A DNA stretch of 64,000 nucleotides from Areca catechu (taxonomy: Eukaryota > Streptophyta > Magnoliopsida > Arecales > Arecaceae). The DNA is taken from assembly GCA_021397845.1 (NCBI GenBank), contig CM038042.1, positions 34,110,418-34,174,417 of the forward strand. The letters run 5' to 3'. The position numbers and the translations under genes are program-made. The notes under the pieces are model-generated. The model was not told the DNA's origin. It did no database searches and saw nothing but the letters and a program-made list of their open reading frames with translations. Position 1 is the stretch's first letter, and every line of letters starts with the position of its first letter. Positions 23,659 to 34,887 of the stretch are shown here, piece after piece.

Positions 23659-26600
23659 TTAAAATGGTTCAAGGATTATATACTTAGTACTGTTTGTCGG
23701 CCTCTTTAAATGTTTGATACCCTTTAGATTCTTCTTTCTCTTCCATTTCTTCATCTTTTTCCTCTTCTTGGTATAATCTATCTCTTTGTTTTCTTTTTCC
23801 TTTACAACAAACTTGGTATGATCTACCTCCTCATGTTGGTCATCATATAGGAGAATTCCTGGATCATCCAACTCTGTATCTATAAAATATGATAAACTCC
23901 TAATGTTTCATCCTCTTGAAAGCATTCTAGTAACTAGGGTTTTTCTTCTTTTCAAGCGTGTAACAAATGGCTTGAGACTTTTAATCATGTATATAGCCCA
24001 CCAATCTTTGCTTCCTCTCTTCCTTGATAGAAAAGGAGTATAATATACTTGAGTAGCTTGTTAAGCTAGCACAAATGGCTCGCCGACATATGCTTTTAAT
24101 CCATGTTTGATTGCAATAAGTCCTTGCAGTGGATCAACTTTCAAACCATTGTTTTATCAAACCATTGGCACTTAAATAGAATGATATTATTATCTCCAAT
24201 GTAGGTCAATTTGATCACTTCTTCGAGAATTTCATAATAGTCACTCTCCACCTCTTTCTACCATCTACCCTTTATACACACACCACTATTCATTATATTC
24301 TTATGATATTCATATTCATGAATGTAAAATTTAAAACCATTTACATTACAACCATTATAATATATCACATATTTTGTTAGCCTGTAACTTAATGGTCTTA
24401 GTTTTTTAGGCATGGATTTATTCCCTTATATTACATGCATATTATAAAAAGAATAAATTAGGAGAAATTAAAATATATGAAATAACAATAGATGTTTACC
24501 AATTAGTGAAACCCATCTGCAATGTTTTGTAAGCATTGTACAAAAATTTCTTGCTCACTTATCCTTGAGTTATCCTATCTCAGCATCCCATCATATTACC
24601 TAAACATGTATAAGATAAGTATATTATAATAAGTGATTGAAGAGTTGGGATTGTTATGGACACTTACTCAATATATGGATTGACCTCCTTGTAGTTTAGC
24701 AAAATATATGTCTTTGCATGTCAACATTCAATATCAATTAAAATATGGCAAATCTCATGTCCAAATTCACGAGTAGGATAGGAAAATATTGTGATCTCCC
24801 ACTTTGATCTTTCACCACTACCATCATCATTTCAATCAACTTGAGTCAGTTTTGTTGATACACTGAGAGTAAAATAGTGTTGGCTAAATTTGATATTTCT
24901 TCTATTATGTAAGCCTCTATAACAGAATCTTCGATTCTGGCCTTATTTTTCATTTTTTCTTCAGACTATGCATATATCTTTCAAATAGATACATCCATAT
25001 GTACAGCACCGGTCCCTCCACTTTAGTTTCATATGCTAGATGAATCATGAGGTGCTCCATGGAGTCGAAGAAGCTAGGAGAGAATATCTTTTCTAACTTG
25101 CAAATGGTTTCTACACTACTAGACTTAAGACTATAGATATGGTGGTTGATAGTTTGATAACATAAATATCTCTAAACAAAAGACTAAGCTCGGTCAAAGA
25201 ACTCTATAGGAGTTGGAAAGGAGATCATGCCAAGCTAGTGGTAGTAATCATTATATGAAGACATTGAAGTCAGGCTCTTTAGTCTATAAAACTTACAATA
25301 TTTGACATTGATGCACTGAGCTAGATTACTTATATAACTATCTAAAAATTTAAGATTTTTATACTATTTGCATACATCCTTCAACTGCTCCTCGTTAAGA
25401 TGTAAGATGCTTTTAGCTTCAGAAATTTTTTAGATGACACCTAAACCAACTATAATATAGCATACTTACATACGTTCTTCATATTTGCTCGAGCTTCGGA
25501 GTTGGCCTTTATCTTACCCTTGACATCTATAATAGTATAGAAATATTATTGAAAACATTCTTCTTAATGTGCATGATGTCAAGGTTATAATGAATCAAAT
25601 TGATGGACCAGTATGGCAACTCCCAGAAGATGCTGCACTTCACTTAATTATTATATCTACCAAACCCTTGAAGGTTTTGCTTATCAAATAGCATGCCAAA
25701 TTAGACTTCATCCACTTGAGATATCCTTTGAAACACTTCCATACCACTAAGGCATTGGGTTGCACGGTCCTTCTCTATCTTATTTCTCCTAAAACTATCC
25801 GCTGGTTATGAGAGGAATGATGCTTGGGAAGAATTTAACAATGACAATTGAACTAGCAAGGCTTATGACCATGCTCAAGCTAAAATGATTTTATGTTCTC
25901 CATGCAATATGAATATGCTAGCTTTAATGAGTGCTCCATCCTGATAGCATCCCATAAGCAAAAAAAATATTAATGGTCCATATCAATGCAGCCTTCATTA
26001 CAAAATTCTACTTTATTTGATGCATCAAAAGTAGATGTGCGATTGGACCATAAGAGTTTTAGCTGATCAACAAGAGGCCTTAGATATATATCAATATTTC
26101 TACTAGGTGTCATGGTTGAAGAATGACTAATGTAAGAAAGATATTATATTCTTTCATGCACATCCTAGATAGCAGATTGTATAGAGTAATAAAGACTAGC
26201 CAATATGAATAAGGGGCCACTGCATGACTTAATGGTGTAAATCCATCTGTAGATAGACCCAATCAAACATTGTAAATTTCTAGAGTACATAAAGGATGGC
26301 AAATATCAAAGTTCTTTCATGCCTCACTATTTGATAGATGACTCATCATATCATTATACTTGCAAATCCCTTCTTTGTGCCATCTTATTTGCTTTTTAGT
26401 ACTCTTGAATAAGTAGAGCCTTTGAAGCTTAGGAGTGAGAGAAAGGTATCGAAGAACCTTATATGGTATGTCCTGCAAATTTCTATCTTTTTGTTTTAGC
26501 TTAAATCAGTTTTCATCGTATACATCACATAAACTCTTCAGTTAGTCTTTCTTCTAGAAAAAGAACTCTTCAATTAGTCTTCCTTATAGAAAAACATGCA

Positions 26601-27217
26601 ATCATTATGGCATGCATCTATATTCTTCTATACAATGCCTAACCTTTCACTATTTTCTTCGAGGTATAGAATCTCCCAATAAGCTTCTTATCCTTTACTT
26701 GCATTTTCTTTATTATTGCTACTATCATATCATAATAATTAACCATCATATTAAACTTGACTTTCAAGTTTAATAACTTTGATATAGCTAATAGTATAGT
26801 ATGTGTTTTATATCTAGGTCATTATGGTTTATCAGAATCTTTTAGCATATGATAGAAATCTTCATTGTCAGCTTCTAGATTGTCCTCTATATTTCAGTTA
26901 AATTCAGGACCAACTTCAACTATAACTATATATACCATTCTATCTATATTCCTATCATATTGACTTCTAACCCTTGCAATTATCTTCCATGTCTTTCTGT
27001 ATAGGTACCAATACTTGTAGTTTGGCATAAATCCACTCCTATATAAATGGACAATTATTGTCTCCTTATCAAGCATTTCTTTGACATATCTCTTACAAGG
27101 ATAATGAACCCGACCTTCAACTAAGAGTGCAGCATTTCTAAAAGCACAATCACAGAAATACTTGAAACCTTCCTTATATTCAATAGAAACCATCCCATCG
27201 ACTACTCGACGGTCCAT
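23659..27217 (-). pseudogene. CACTA (En/Spm) transposase, TNP2-like, degenerate
   Basis: The frame from 27217 opens MDRRVVDGM and carries HYPCKRYVKEMLDKETIIVHLYRSGFMPNYKYWYLY, the transposase-associated domain found before TNP2 (family pattern IRCPCxxC...HLyrxGFmpgY). Near 26080-25920 another frame gives IDIYLRPLVDQLKLLW followed by a FDAS block, a conserved TNP2 section. Around 24350-23950 come NSGVCVKGRW, SDYYEILEEVIKLTYIGDNN, VLFKCQWFD and QVYYTPFLSRKRG-like text, which fits a DUF4216-like region. A basic, lysine-rich tail ends near 23659. TNP2 would cut and paste the transposon. Frames are broken throughout. Neither terminus is proven. Confidence 0.72.
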
Positions 27218-27639
27218 CTAACTACGGTCCATGGCACATGATCTAAGGATCGTGCATATATAAATATAAGGAAAAATGCTTATTAATTATTTTATTATTG
27301 GAAATGATAAGATAAGTATTTAAAATGATTCAAGGTAATGCAAGATATAAAATCTAGGCAAAACCTGGAAGAATGAGAGCAGCTTGAGGTGATGTTTTGG
27401 ATGCGAGATATAAGACATTAGATGCCTAGGTGGAAGCCATCATTGAGAGGTGCTCAGACAAAGAAGTGAAGTCTAAGAAAGGAGAGGTGGGTCTTCAAAG
27501 AAGAAAACACAACAACAGTAGAATCTTCGTGAGGGGAGGCACCAGAGGTGAAGCATAGGATTTAGAGGTCTAGAAGTTCATTGCATGCAAGGAGCACTAC
27601 TCATCAACCATTTCAGATGTTTAATAACCTTCGGATTGA
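27218..27639. other. Noncoding stretch beside the CACTA transposase
   Basis: Upstream of the transposase start on the minus strand. I see no gene. A 22-bp block at 27314-27335 (AAGTATTTAAAATGATTCAA and on) repeats, with one change, at 23653-23674 just past the transposase end, which could be a CACTA subterminal repeat. Confidence 0.35.
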
Positions 27640-28096
27640 AAATTAAATTTATTAAATTAAATTTATGTTAGATTCATAACATCTTGAAGCTCAAAGTTAT
27701 CCAAACATTGATAGAATAGATAAGTACTAAAGCTTAAAGTTATGTATCGAATCTATAGTAGTGGGTATCAAGATATGATTTTCAAGAGTAACAAATATTA
27801 GGACTGTTGTTCAAGAGTATCAAAAGTATATTAAGGTGCCAAATTTGCTTATAGGTGATTTGTATATCTTATATATTAAAATATGTTTATAATCAATTTC
27901 AAATGTCAAATTACTTATAATCAATTTCATATTTAAATGTTCATTATTTTTCTCCTTTTTTGTCATTAATCAAATAGATAGCATACACAAATAGTGAAAT
28001 GAATAATGGAAATAGTTTAATTTCATTGCATAAGTTAGTCTTTATAAGTGTATCAATCATAATAAATATACTACACATAAAACAATCATATACAAT
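27640..28096 (-). mobile_element. 3' tail of element D (left-most piece)
   Basis: Read on the minus strand this carries ATGACAAAAAAGGAGAAA followed by a series of TTGATAC/CGATAC words, the same order as the 3' noncoding region of element E (36712-37140). It lies directly beyond E's ACAAT duplication, so it is the continuation of D after its envelope-like ORF. D's own 3' LTR is not found. The D/CACTA junction near 27640 is approximate. Confidence 0.5.
28092..28096. repeat. Target site duplication of element E (left copy)
   Basis: ACAAT, identical to 38823-38827 after the 3' LTR. Confidence 0.9.
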
Positions 28097-28423
28097 TGTT
28101 GACCCCTCAAATGATTTTGATGATCACAAAACATTGGAGCATGTATTTGATACTAAATCTTTCAAATTACTTGAGAGGTTTTGTAATAAATTGGTTACCT
28201 TTAGTTTAAAATGGTTTTCAAATTGATTGGAAGGTAATTCAATTATGTATGAAGTTTTATGAACTTGAACTTGTAAAAGCCCTGGTTTTGTCAATATTGT
28301 AATCTTGTAAAATGGGCTAAAAATTATAAAATTAAGAGTATGTAGATTAGCTCTTATTTGATTCAAATATTGAATAGCTTTGGAGAAGCTTGAAGCATTA
28401 ATTGAAGACTTCGCAAGAGCAGA

Positions 28424-28750
28424 CTCATGGATCAAGAGCAACTCGTTGTGGCACGGCACGAAGAAAATCTCAGAGTTTCAGTATCAAGAGCCAACTCCTA
28501 TCCCAAGAGCCGACTCATGGAAGAAAATATTTTATTAAAGCTTGAGATCTTGAGCCGACTCGAGCTCCAAGAGCTGACTCATCCAGAGTTATGAATTTTG
28601 ATGGACTAAGAACTCAAGCCGACTCTAGGTATCATCATTTTGAATTGACTGAAGGCAAGAGCTGACTCTAGCTTAAAGAGCTGACTCTTACAAAAATTTA
28701 TTTTGGGCTGTCTGAGACTTCGAGCCGACTCGTGGACCTCGAGCCGACTC
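28424..28750 (+). promoter_or_regulatory. Array of GAGCCGACTC-type motifs upstream of the LTR TATA box
   Basis: About ten copies of a 10-11 base word varying around GAGCCGACTCG occur here. The exact core GCCGAC is at 28509, 28554, 28618, 28724 and 28743. GCCGAC is the DRE/CRT core bound by plant DREB/CBF factors. Whether these act as such is inference. The 3' LTR has the corresponding array at about 37555-37925. Confidence 0.6.
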
Positions 28751-28871
28751 GTGTAGTCATTTTATGCACTCCAATGGCTAGTTGCTGAAGTTGATTTTTG
28801 AACTCCATTTCATCTCCAACAGCTCTTTCATAAATTCCTAGGCCCTGCAATGGCTATATCTCTTGGAAAAC

Positions 28872-28878
28872 TATAAAA
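28872..28878 (+). promoter_or_regulatory. TATA box in 5' LTR of element E
   Basis: TATAAAA downstream of the motif array. The corresponding place in the 3' LTR reads TGTAAAA (about 38047), so one copy has mutated. Confidence 0.5.
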
Positions 28879-29217
28879 GAAATTGTTTTGAAGGATTAAA
28901 AAATGATTAGAGCATTATTGTGGAATTATCTTGAGATATTGAAAAGCTTTCAAGTCTTTCACCTACCCACTTCAAGAGCTTTCAAGATAAGATTCAAAGC
29001 TTCACCAACTCTACTCCATCATTGAATCCACTCATTGAAGAAGCAAAGAAGTAGCTTGAAGGGCATTAAAGAGCATTCAAAGCTAGGCTTCTTCTTGATC
29101 TACATCGGCAACACTTAAATAAACTCGGTTTGTTGTAATTGCTTGTTATCTTTTATCTATCTTTGTTTTCTCTCTAAGAATAGCAAGGGGCTGTGTCTTA
29201 AGAGAGGGTTGAGGTTT

Positions 29218-29392
29218 TTAGGTGAGCCTTGTAAAACCTAAGTTGGGTTCTTGGTGATCCCAGTATAAAACCAAGTGTTAGGGTTTTCTTTGGTAATCCC
29301 GTTTAAAACCAAAGGGAGTTTGGATTTCTTTGGTAATCCCGGTAAAACCAAAGTGTATAGGTTTGGATTGTGAGCCTGGTAAAATAATCCAA
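29218..29392 (+). repeat. Five consecutive small hairpins in the LTR (R/U5 side)
   Basis: Stem pairs: TTAGGT/ACCTAA (29218-29241), CTTGGT/ACCAAG (29250-29275), CTTTGGT/ACCAAAG (29288-29314), CTTTGGT/ACCAAAG (29328-29353) and TTGGATT/AATCCAA (29363-29392). Loops are related (GAKCCYGGTAAA-like). The 3' LTR has the same series near 38390-38570. Confidence 0.75.
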
Positions 29393-29641
29393 CTGTATTC
29401 TAGTTGGGGGATTTAGTGAAAATCCCAAGTGGTGCTTGGGGTGGACGTAGGAGCCGGTTTCTCCAAATCACTCTAAAACTTTTGTGTTTGTGTTGTGTTC
29501 TTATTGCTTTATTGCTTTTACTTAATCACTTCCGCATTGCATATTGCACCACATCACAAAGAATTCAAGGTGCACATAATTGTAAAAAGTTTTTATAATC
29601 CCAATTCACCTCCCCTCTTGGGAAGCCATCTGGGCAACAAG

Positions 29642-29653
29642 TGGTATCAGAGC
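29642..29653 (+). other. Primer binding site of element E (tRNA-iMet)
   Basis: Exact TGGTATCAGAGC two bases after the 5' LTR end. Confidence 0.95.
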
Positions 29654-29685
29654 GGAGTCTCTAAAATTTACTAGAGTAAAGATAT

Positions 29686-31445
29686 ATGGCACATCCCATG
29701 AGCACTTCATTGGCCAAAGGTCAATCCATAAATCGACCTTCACTTTTCACCGGAACCAATTATACATATTGGAAGGCAAGAATGAAAATATACATTCAAG
29801 CATAGATTTTTGTTTATAAAAAATTATCTTGAAAGGACCTCACACACCCACAGCAAGAGTAAATGATGTAGAGGTTCCCAAACCAGAAGAGAAATGGGAC
29901 AAGAATGATATGAAATTAGCTGAGCTAAATGCCAAAGCAATGAACTTATTGTATTGTGCTTTGGATCCAAATGAGTTTAACAGAATTTCAACTTGTAATT
30001 CTGCTAAAAAATTTGGGACAAGCTAGAAATCACACATGAAGGCACATCACAAGTTAAAACATCAAAAATCAATCTTCTTGTGCATAATTATGAGCTATTT
30101 AAAATGGATCCTAGTGAGACTATATCTGCTATGTATACTCGCTTTACTGATATTATAAATGGTCTCAAAAGTCTGGGTAAAACTTATACTAATGTCGATC
30201 TTATTCAAAAAGTCTTGAGATCCTTGCCAGATAAATGGGAAGCTAAGGTGATAGCTATTCAAGAGGCAAAGGACCTAAATACCCTACCATTAGATGAGTT
30301 GCTTGGTTCACTAATCACACATGAATTAGCCATGCAACAAAGGACTGATGAAGACTCCAAAAGAAAGAAAGCAATAGCATTTAAAGTTATAGAAGAGGAT
30401 AAGTATGAAGATTCAGACTCATCAGATGATAATGATCTTAGAAATGATGAAATTGCCCTTGTCATGAAAAAATTCAAAAGGTTTATGGGCTGAAAAAAAT
30501 AAATAGATGGAGAAAGCAATTCAAAAAAGGAGATTTTGGGAGAAAAGAGAAAAAGACAAAGAAAAAGAGAAGGATAAAGATAAAGATCAAGTATCAATTT
30601 GCTACGAATGCAAGAAGCCAGGACACATTCGTCCTGACTGTCCTGAAGTAAAGAAAAAGATGATCACTAAAAAGAAGAAGGCAATGCTTGCAGTATGGAA
30701 TGACAGCGATGAATCTACATCCACTGAAGAAGATGAAGAGACAACAAAAATTGCACAAATCTGTCTTATGGGTTTGGAGGATGAGGTAACTACTTTTGAA
30801 CCTAATTTGAAATTTACATATGATGAGTTGCATAATGTATTTTGTGAATTATTAGCAGAATAGAAAAATGCTGGTTTGAAAATGAAAGCTTTGAAAAATC
30901 ATTATGATTCTATTGAAAAAGATAAAAGTAATTTGGTGAAAGAAATAAGTTTTTGCAAAGAAAATTAAGCCTAATTTGTGAAAGACATAAGATTATTCAA
31001 TTTGAAAAAGAAGAGCTTCTCAAGAAAAACAAAGGTTTGAAAAATGAAAATGATAATTTAAAGAAAGAAGTTCAAAAGCTCAAGCCTTTGGTTGAGAAAC
31101 TAACCCTAAGTTCTAACAAACTTGAATTAATTTTGAAAGATCAAAGAGAGACAAATAATAAATTTGGAATTGGTTATAAAGATTCTATTTCAAAAAAATT
31201 TTCTGCATCTACTTTATATGTTCCTAAGTTTACTATTTCAAAACAAGTTAGACCTAAATTTGCATCATCTCATGTTTATTATTCAAAGTCAAGGATTGTA
31301 TGCTATGCATGTAATAACATTGGTCATAAGGCATTCGAGTGTTATTTGAAATATAATGACAAAAAAAAATTAAGAAAGTTTGGATTCCAAAAGGAACCAT
31401 TTTTACTAACATGCAAGGATCTAAGAAAGCTTGGTACCTAAATCT
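29686..31445 (+). pseudogene. gag of element E
   Basis: ATG at 29686, shortly after the PBS, gives MAHPMSTSLAKGQSINRPSL, FTGTNYTYWKARMKI, the usual SIRE gag start, then a stop. The frames at 29829 and 30080 continue the gag core (AMNLLYCALDPNEFNRIS, YTRFTDIINGLKSLGK, EAKVIAIQEAKDLNTLPLDE). Zinc knuckles follow at about 30600 (CYECKKPGHIRPDC) and 31301 (CYACNNIGHKAFEC), with a lysine-rich coiled-coil stretch between. Gag forms the particle and binds RNA. At least four frame breaks. Confidence 0.88.
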
Positions 31446-31930
31446 ATTAAATGATTGTTTTGCAGGGATGTCTTGCAGCCACAAATATAAAGAAAAGATG
31501 GTATCTGGATAGCGGCTGTTCAAGATACAGACGGGTGATATTGATTAATTCTTCACTTCTAGAATGAAAGGATGGTGGAATGGTAACATTTGGTGATAAT
31601 CGAAAAAGAAGGATAATCGGTATCGGTAAAATCAAAATTACTCCTTCTACATTTGTTAAAAATGTGTTACTTGTAGAAAAGTTAAAGCATAATCTGTTGA
31701 GTATTAGTCAGCTATGTGACATTGGTTTTAATATTTTCTTCAAGTCATCAATGTGTGTAGTTGTTGATCCACTTGACTCTAGTACTAAATTCATTGGACA
31801 CAGACTTGGTAACATTTATGTAGTAGATCTTAATGATCTAGCTATGTTAAGTAATACAAGTCTTGTAGCAATGAATGATAAGAGCAAGGAATCAAGTTTA
31901 CTATGGCATAGGTGACTTGGACATGCTAGT
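31446..31930 (+). pseudogene. Protease and GAG pre-integrase region of element E
   Basis: Near 31497 the sequence encodes KRWYLDSGCSRYRR, the copia protease site D-S-G. The frame at 31580-31915 then has NVLLVEKLKHNLLSISQLCD and ends SLLWHR just before a stop (TGA, 31914-31916). Past it comes the HASMDTIAKL block. The WHR-LGHAS unit is the GAG pre-integrase signature at the start of integrase. Confidence 0.82.
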
Positions 31931-32830
31931 ATGGACACTATAGCTAAACTTATTTCAAAGGATTTAGTCAAAGGTTTGCCAAAATTTAAAGTTAATTTTG
32001 ATTATGTATGTGATGCTTGTCAGTTAGGAAAACAAGTGAGGGAAAGTTTTAAATCCAAAAACATCATTTCTACTACTAGACCCTTAGAGCTACTTCACAT
32101 GGATTTATTTGGACCTACTAGGACTACTAGCCTAGGTGGTATGAAATATGGCCTTGAATTGTAGATGATTTTCAAGATACACATGGATTTTGTTTATTGC
32201 ACATAAAGATGAAACTTTCAAAGTATTCAAAAATTTATAAAAGAGTTACAAATTTAAAAAATCTATCTGTTATTTCAATTCGTAGTGATCATGGCACTGA
32301 GTTTGAAAATCAATATTTTGATCAATTTTGCATAAAGCACGGTATTGATCATAACTTCTCTGCACCTAGAACACCACAGCAAAATGGTGTTGTAGAAAGA
32401 AAAAATCGTACTTTGAAAGAAATGTCCAGAACAATACTTTATGAAGGAAATCTTCCAAAATATTTTGGGCAGAAGCTGTAAATACTGCATGCTATATTTT
32501 GAATAGAGTTTGATTAGACCTATTATCAGAAAAACCCCCTATGAACTTTGGAATAATAGAAAACCTAATATTAAGTATTTTCATATTTTCGGTTGTAAAT
32601 GTTTTGATCTTAACAATGAAAAGGATAATCTTGGTAAATTCGATGCAGAATCCGATGAGGCTATTTTTCTTGGATATTCTCTAAATAGTAAAGCCTATCA
32701 TGTTTTCAATAAAAGAACTTTGACTATCGAAGAATCTGTATATGTTGTTTTCAATGAATTGACATTACATCTTCTAGAAAGGAAGATTTTGCTAATGATG
32801 ATATAGGTATACTAGAACATGGACTGAAAG
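31931..32830 (+). pseudogene. Integrase of element E
   Basis: The first frame contains CDACQLGKQVRESFKSK and RPLELLHMDLFGPTRT (first catalytic D in HMD). After a break, IRSDHGTEFENQYFDQFC (second D) and HNFSAPRTPQQNGVVERKNR (catalytic E) lie in the frame at 32197-32481. The frame at 32510-32806 carries TPYELWNNRKPNIKYFHIFGC and SDEAIFLGYSLNSKAYHVFN. All D,D,E residues remain but in separate frames. Confidence 0.88.
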
Positions 32831-33019
32831 ATTTGACTCTCAAAGACAATCAATCAAGTTAACCACATGAAGAAGAGGTAAGCAAAAATCATGATGATAT
32901 ACCCAAGAAATGGAGGTATATACAATCACACCCTAAAAATTAATTATAGGAGACACATTCAAGGTATTAAAACTAGATCTACACATAGAGATACACATGA
33001 CTTGATTGCTTTGTTTCTC

Positions 33020-34543
33020 ATGTAGAACCATACAATATAGAAGAAGCTAAAACTGATCCTAATTGGATGTTAGCAATGCAAGATGAATTAAACCAATTTA
33101 GGAGAAATAATGTTTGGACCCTAGTAGAAAGACCTAATGACTATCCTGTTATAGGTACTTGGTGGTTTATAGAAATAAACTAGATGAAGATGGAAATATA
33201 ATTAGAATTAAGGCTAGACTAATTGCACAAGGATATAATCAAGAAGATGGAATAGATTTTAATGAAACTTATGTACAAGTAGCTAGATTAGAAGCCATTA
33301 GATTACTACTAGCTTATGCATGTTTTATGAATTTTAAATTATTTCAAATGGACGTAAAGAGTGTATTTTTGAATGGTTTTCTATCCGAAGAGGTTTTTGT
33401 TGAGCAACCACCGAGTTTTATTGATCACACCTTTCCAAATCATGTTTTCAAATAAATAAAGCTTTATATGGTCTGAAACAGGCAATAAGAGCTTGGTATG
33501 ACAGACTAATCAAGTTTTTAATTACAAATGATTTTGTAAGAGGTAGTGTTGACACGACACTATTTATTCAAAGAAAAATAATGATATTTTAATTATTCAA
33601 ATCTATGTTGATGATATTATTTTTGGATCTACTAATGAATCTTTGTGTCAAGATTTTGCTAAGCTAATACATGAAGAATTCAAAATGAGCTTGATGAGTG
33701 AGCTGAGTTACTTTCTTGGACTTCAAATCAAATAAACTAAAGAAGGTATCCTGATCAACCAGGCCAAATACATCAAGAAGATTATCAAAAAATTTAGCAT
33801 GGAATCAAGCAAAGAAATTGGAACACCAATGAGTCCTGCATATAGACTTGATAAAGATGAGAATGGCATAAATGTTGATCAAAAGCTGTACCGAGGTATG
33901 ATCGGTTCATTACTTTATTTGACAGCTAGTAGACCCGATATTTTATTTAGTGTTTGTATGTGTGCATGATTTCAATCTAATCCAAAAGAGTCACATCATA
34001 GCTATTAAAAAAATAATTAAATATCTGAAAGGCACATGCAATATAGGTTTATGATATTCTAAGCACACATCTTTAAAATTAATTAGTTATTCTGATGCTG
34101 ATTATGAAGGTTGTAAAATTGATAGAAAAGTATAAGTGGCACCTGTCAATTCTAGGTGTTAACTTGATTTCTTGGCACTGTCGCAAACAGAACTCTGTAG
34201 CACTATCTACTGCTGAGGTAGAATATTGTGGCTGCTGGAAGCTGTTGTGCTCAAGTGCTATGGATCAAGCAACAACTAAAAGATTATGGTGTTGTCCAAT
34301 CTAAAATTCTTATTAAATGTGATATACTAGTGCTATTAATTTATCCAAAAATCCAATTCAGCACTCATGAACTAAGCACATAGAAATTAGACATCATTTT
34401 ATTCATGATCATGTTTTAAATAATATTGTTGAATTAGAATTTGTACCCACTGAAGATTGGCTTGCTGACATTTTACTAAACCACTTAGTCTAGATAGATT
34501 TGAGAAAATTAGAGGCGAATTAGGGCTGTGTGACCCATTCTGA
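33020..34543 (+). pseudogene. Reverse transcriptase and RNase H of element E
   Basis: RT starts near 33040 (EAKTDPNWMLAMQDELNQF) and continues in the frame at 33159 with RLIAQGYNQEDGIDFNETY and FQMDVKSVFLNGFLSEEVFV. The catalytic YVDDIIFGSTNES is near 33604. RNase H includes SWHCRKQNSVALSTAEVEY in the frame at 34095, and the polyprotein ends at a TGA at 34541 after FEKIRGELGLCDPF. Stops and frameshifts break it into at least five pieces. Confidence 0.88.
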
Positions 34544-34726
34544 ACAATTTTGACCTATTTTTTTAAAAAGATAAGGAAAAATTATCTAGGTATTTCAAAT
34601 CTTTCTCTATAGCATAGGACAACCTATTTTAATGTCTAGAAACCTATAGAATCTGAATTTGACCATTTTAAACTTTTAGGCAGCTTTTTGGCTCAAGACG
34701 ACTCGAGTTATCAGGCTATTTGGCGA

Positions 34727-34764
34727 GCCGACTTGAAGGATGGGCCGAACGTTTTTATATAAGG
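34727..34764 (+). promoter_or_regulatory. Possible internal promoter for the envelope-like ORF
   Basis: A GCCGAC-containing copy of the LTR motif (GCGAGCCGACTTG, core at 34727-34732) is followed 23 bases later by a TATA box (TATATAAGG, 34756-34764). The extra ORF's ATG is at 34888, and the stretch between is pyrimidine-rich, like a plant 5' UTR. Promoter function is inferred only. Confidence 0.4.
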
Positions 34765-34887
34765 TTTCGTTAGTTTGCTCTCACTATGTTTTAGGTTTTG
34801 CTCTCTTCCTCTTAGCCATCTCCTCTTTCCATCTTAAGAAAACTTCCTAGAACACTCTCCAATCCCTCCAAACTTAATCCTAGTTAG

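Larger units (their letters stand above)
28097..29639 (+). repeat. 5' LTR of element E
   Basis: 1543 bp, TG...CA, with the same structure as the 3' LTR. It holds an array of GAGCCGACTC-type motifs (28424-28750), a TATA box (28872) and a series of short hairpins (29218-29392). Confidence 0.92.

Noticed and set aside
27592..27600. CACTACTCA or the TAGTG at about 27757 as the other CACTA terminus
   Set aside because: Orientation is wrong for the first, and the second lies in sequence that looks like the tail of element D.
28999..29640. Small plus-strand ORF at 29404-29598 as a signal-peptide-bearing gene
   Set aside because: It lies in the LTR of E, and its hydrophobic stretch comes from the TTATTGCTTTATTGC sequence. 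The 3' LTR copy does not keep it open.
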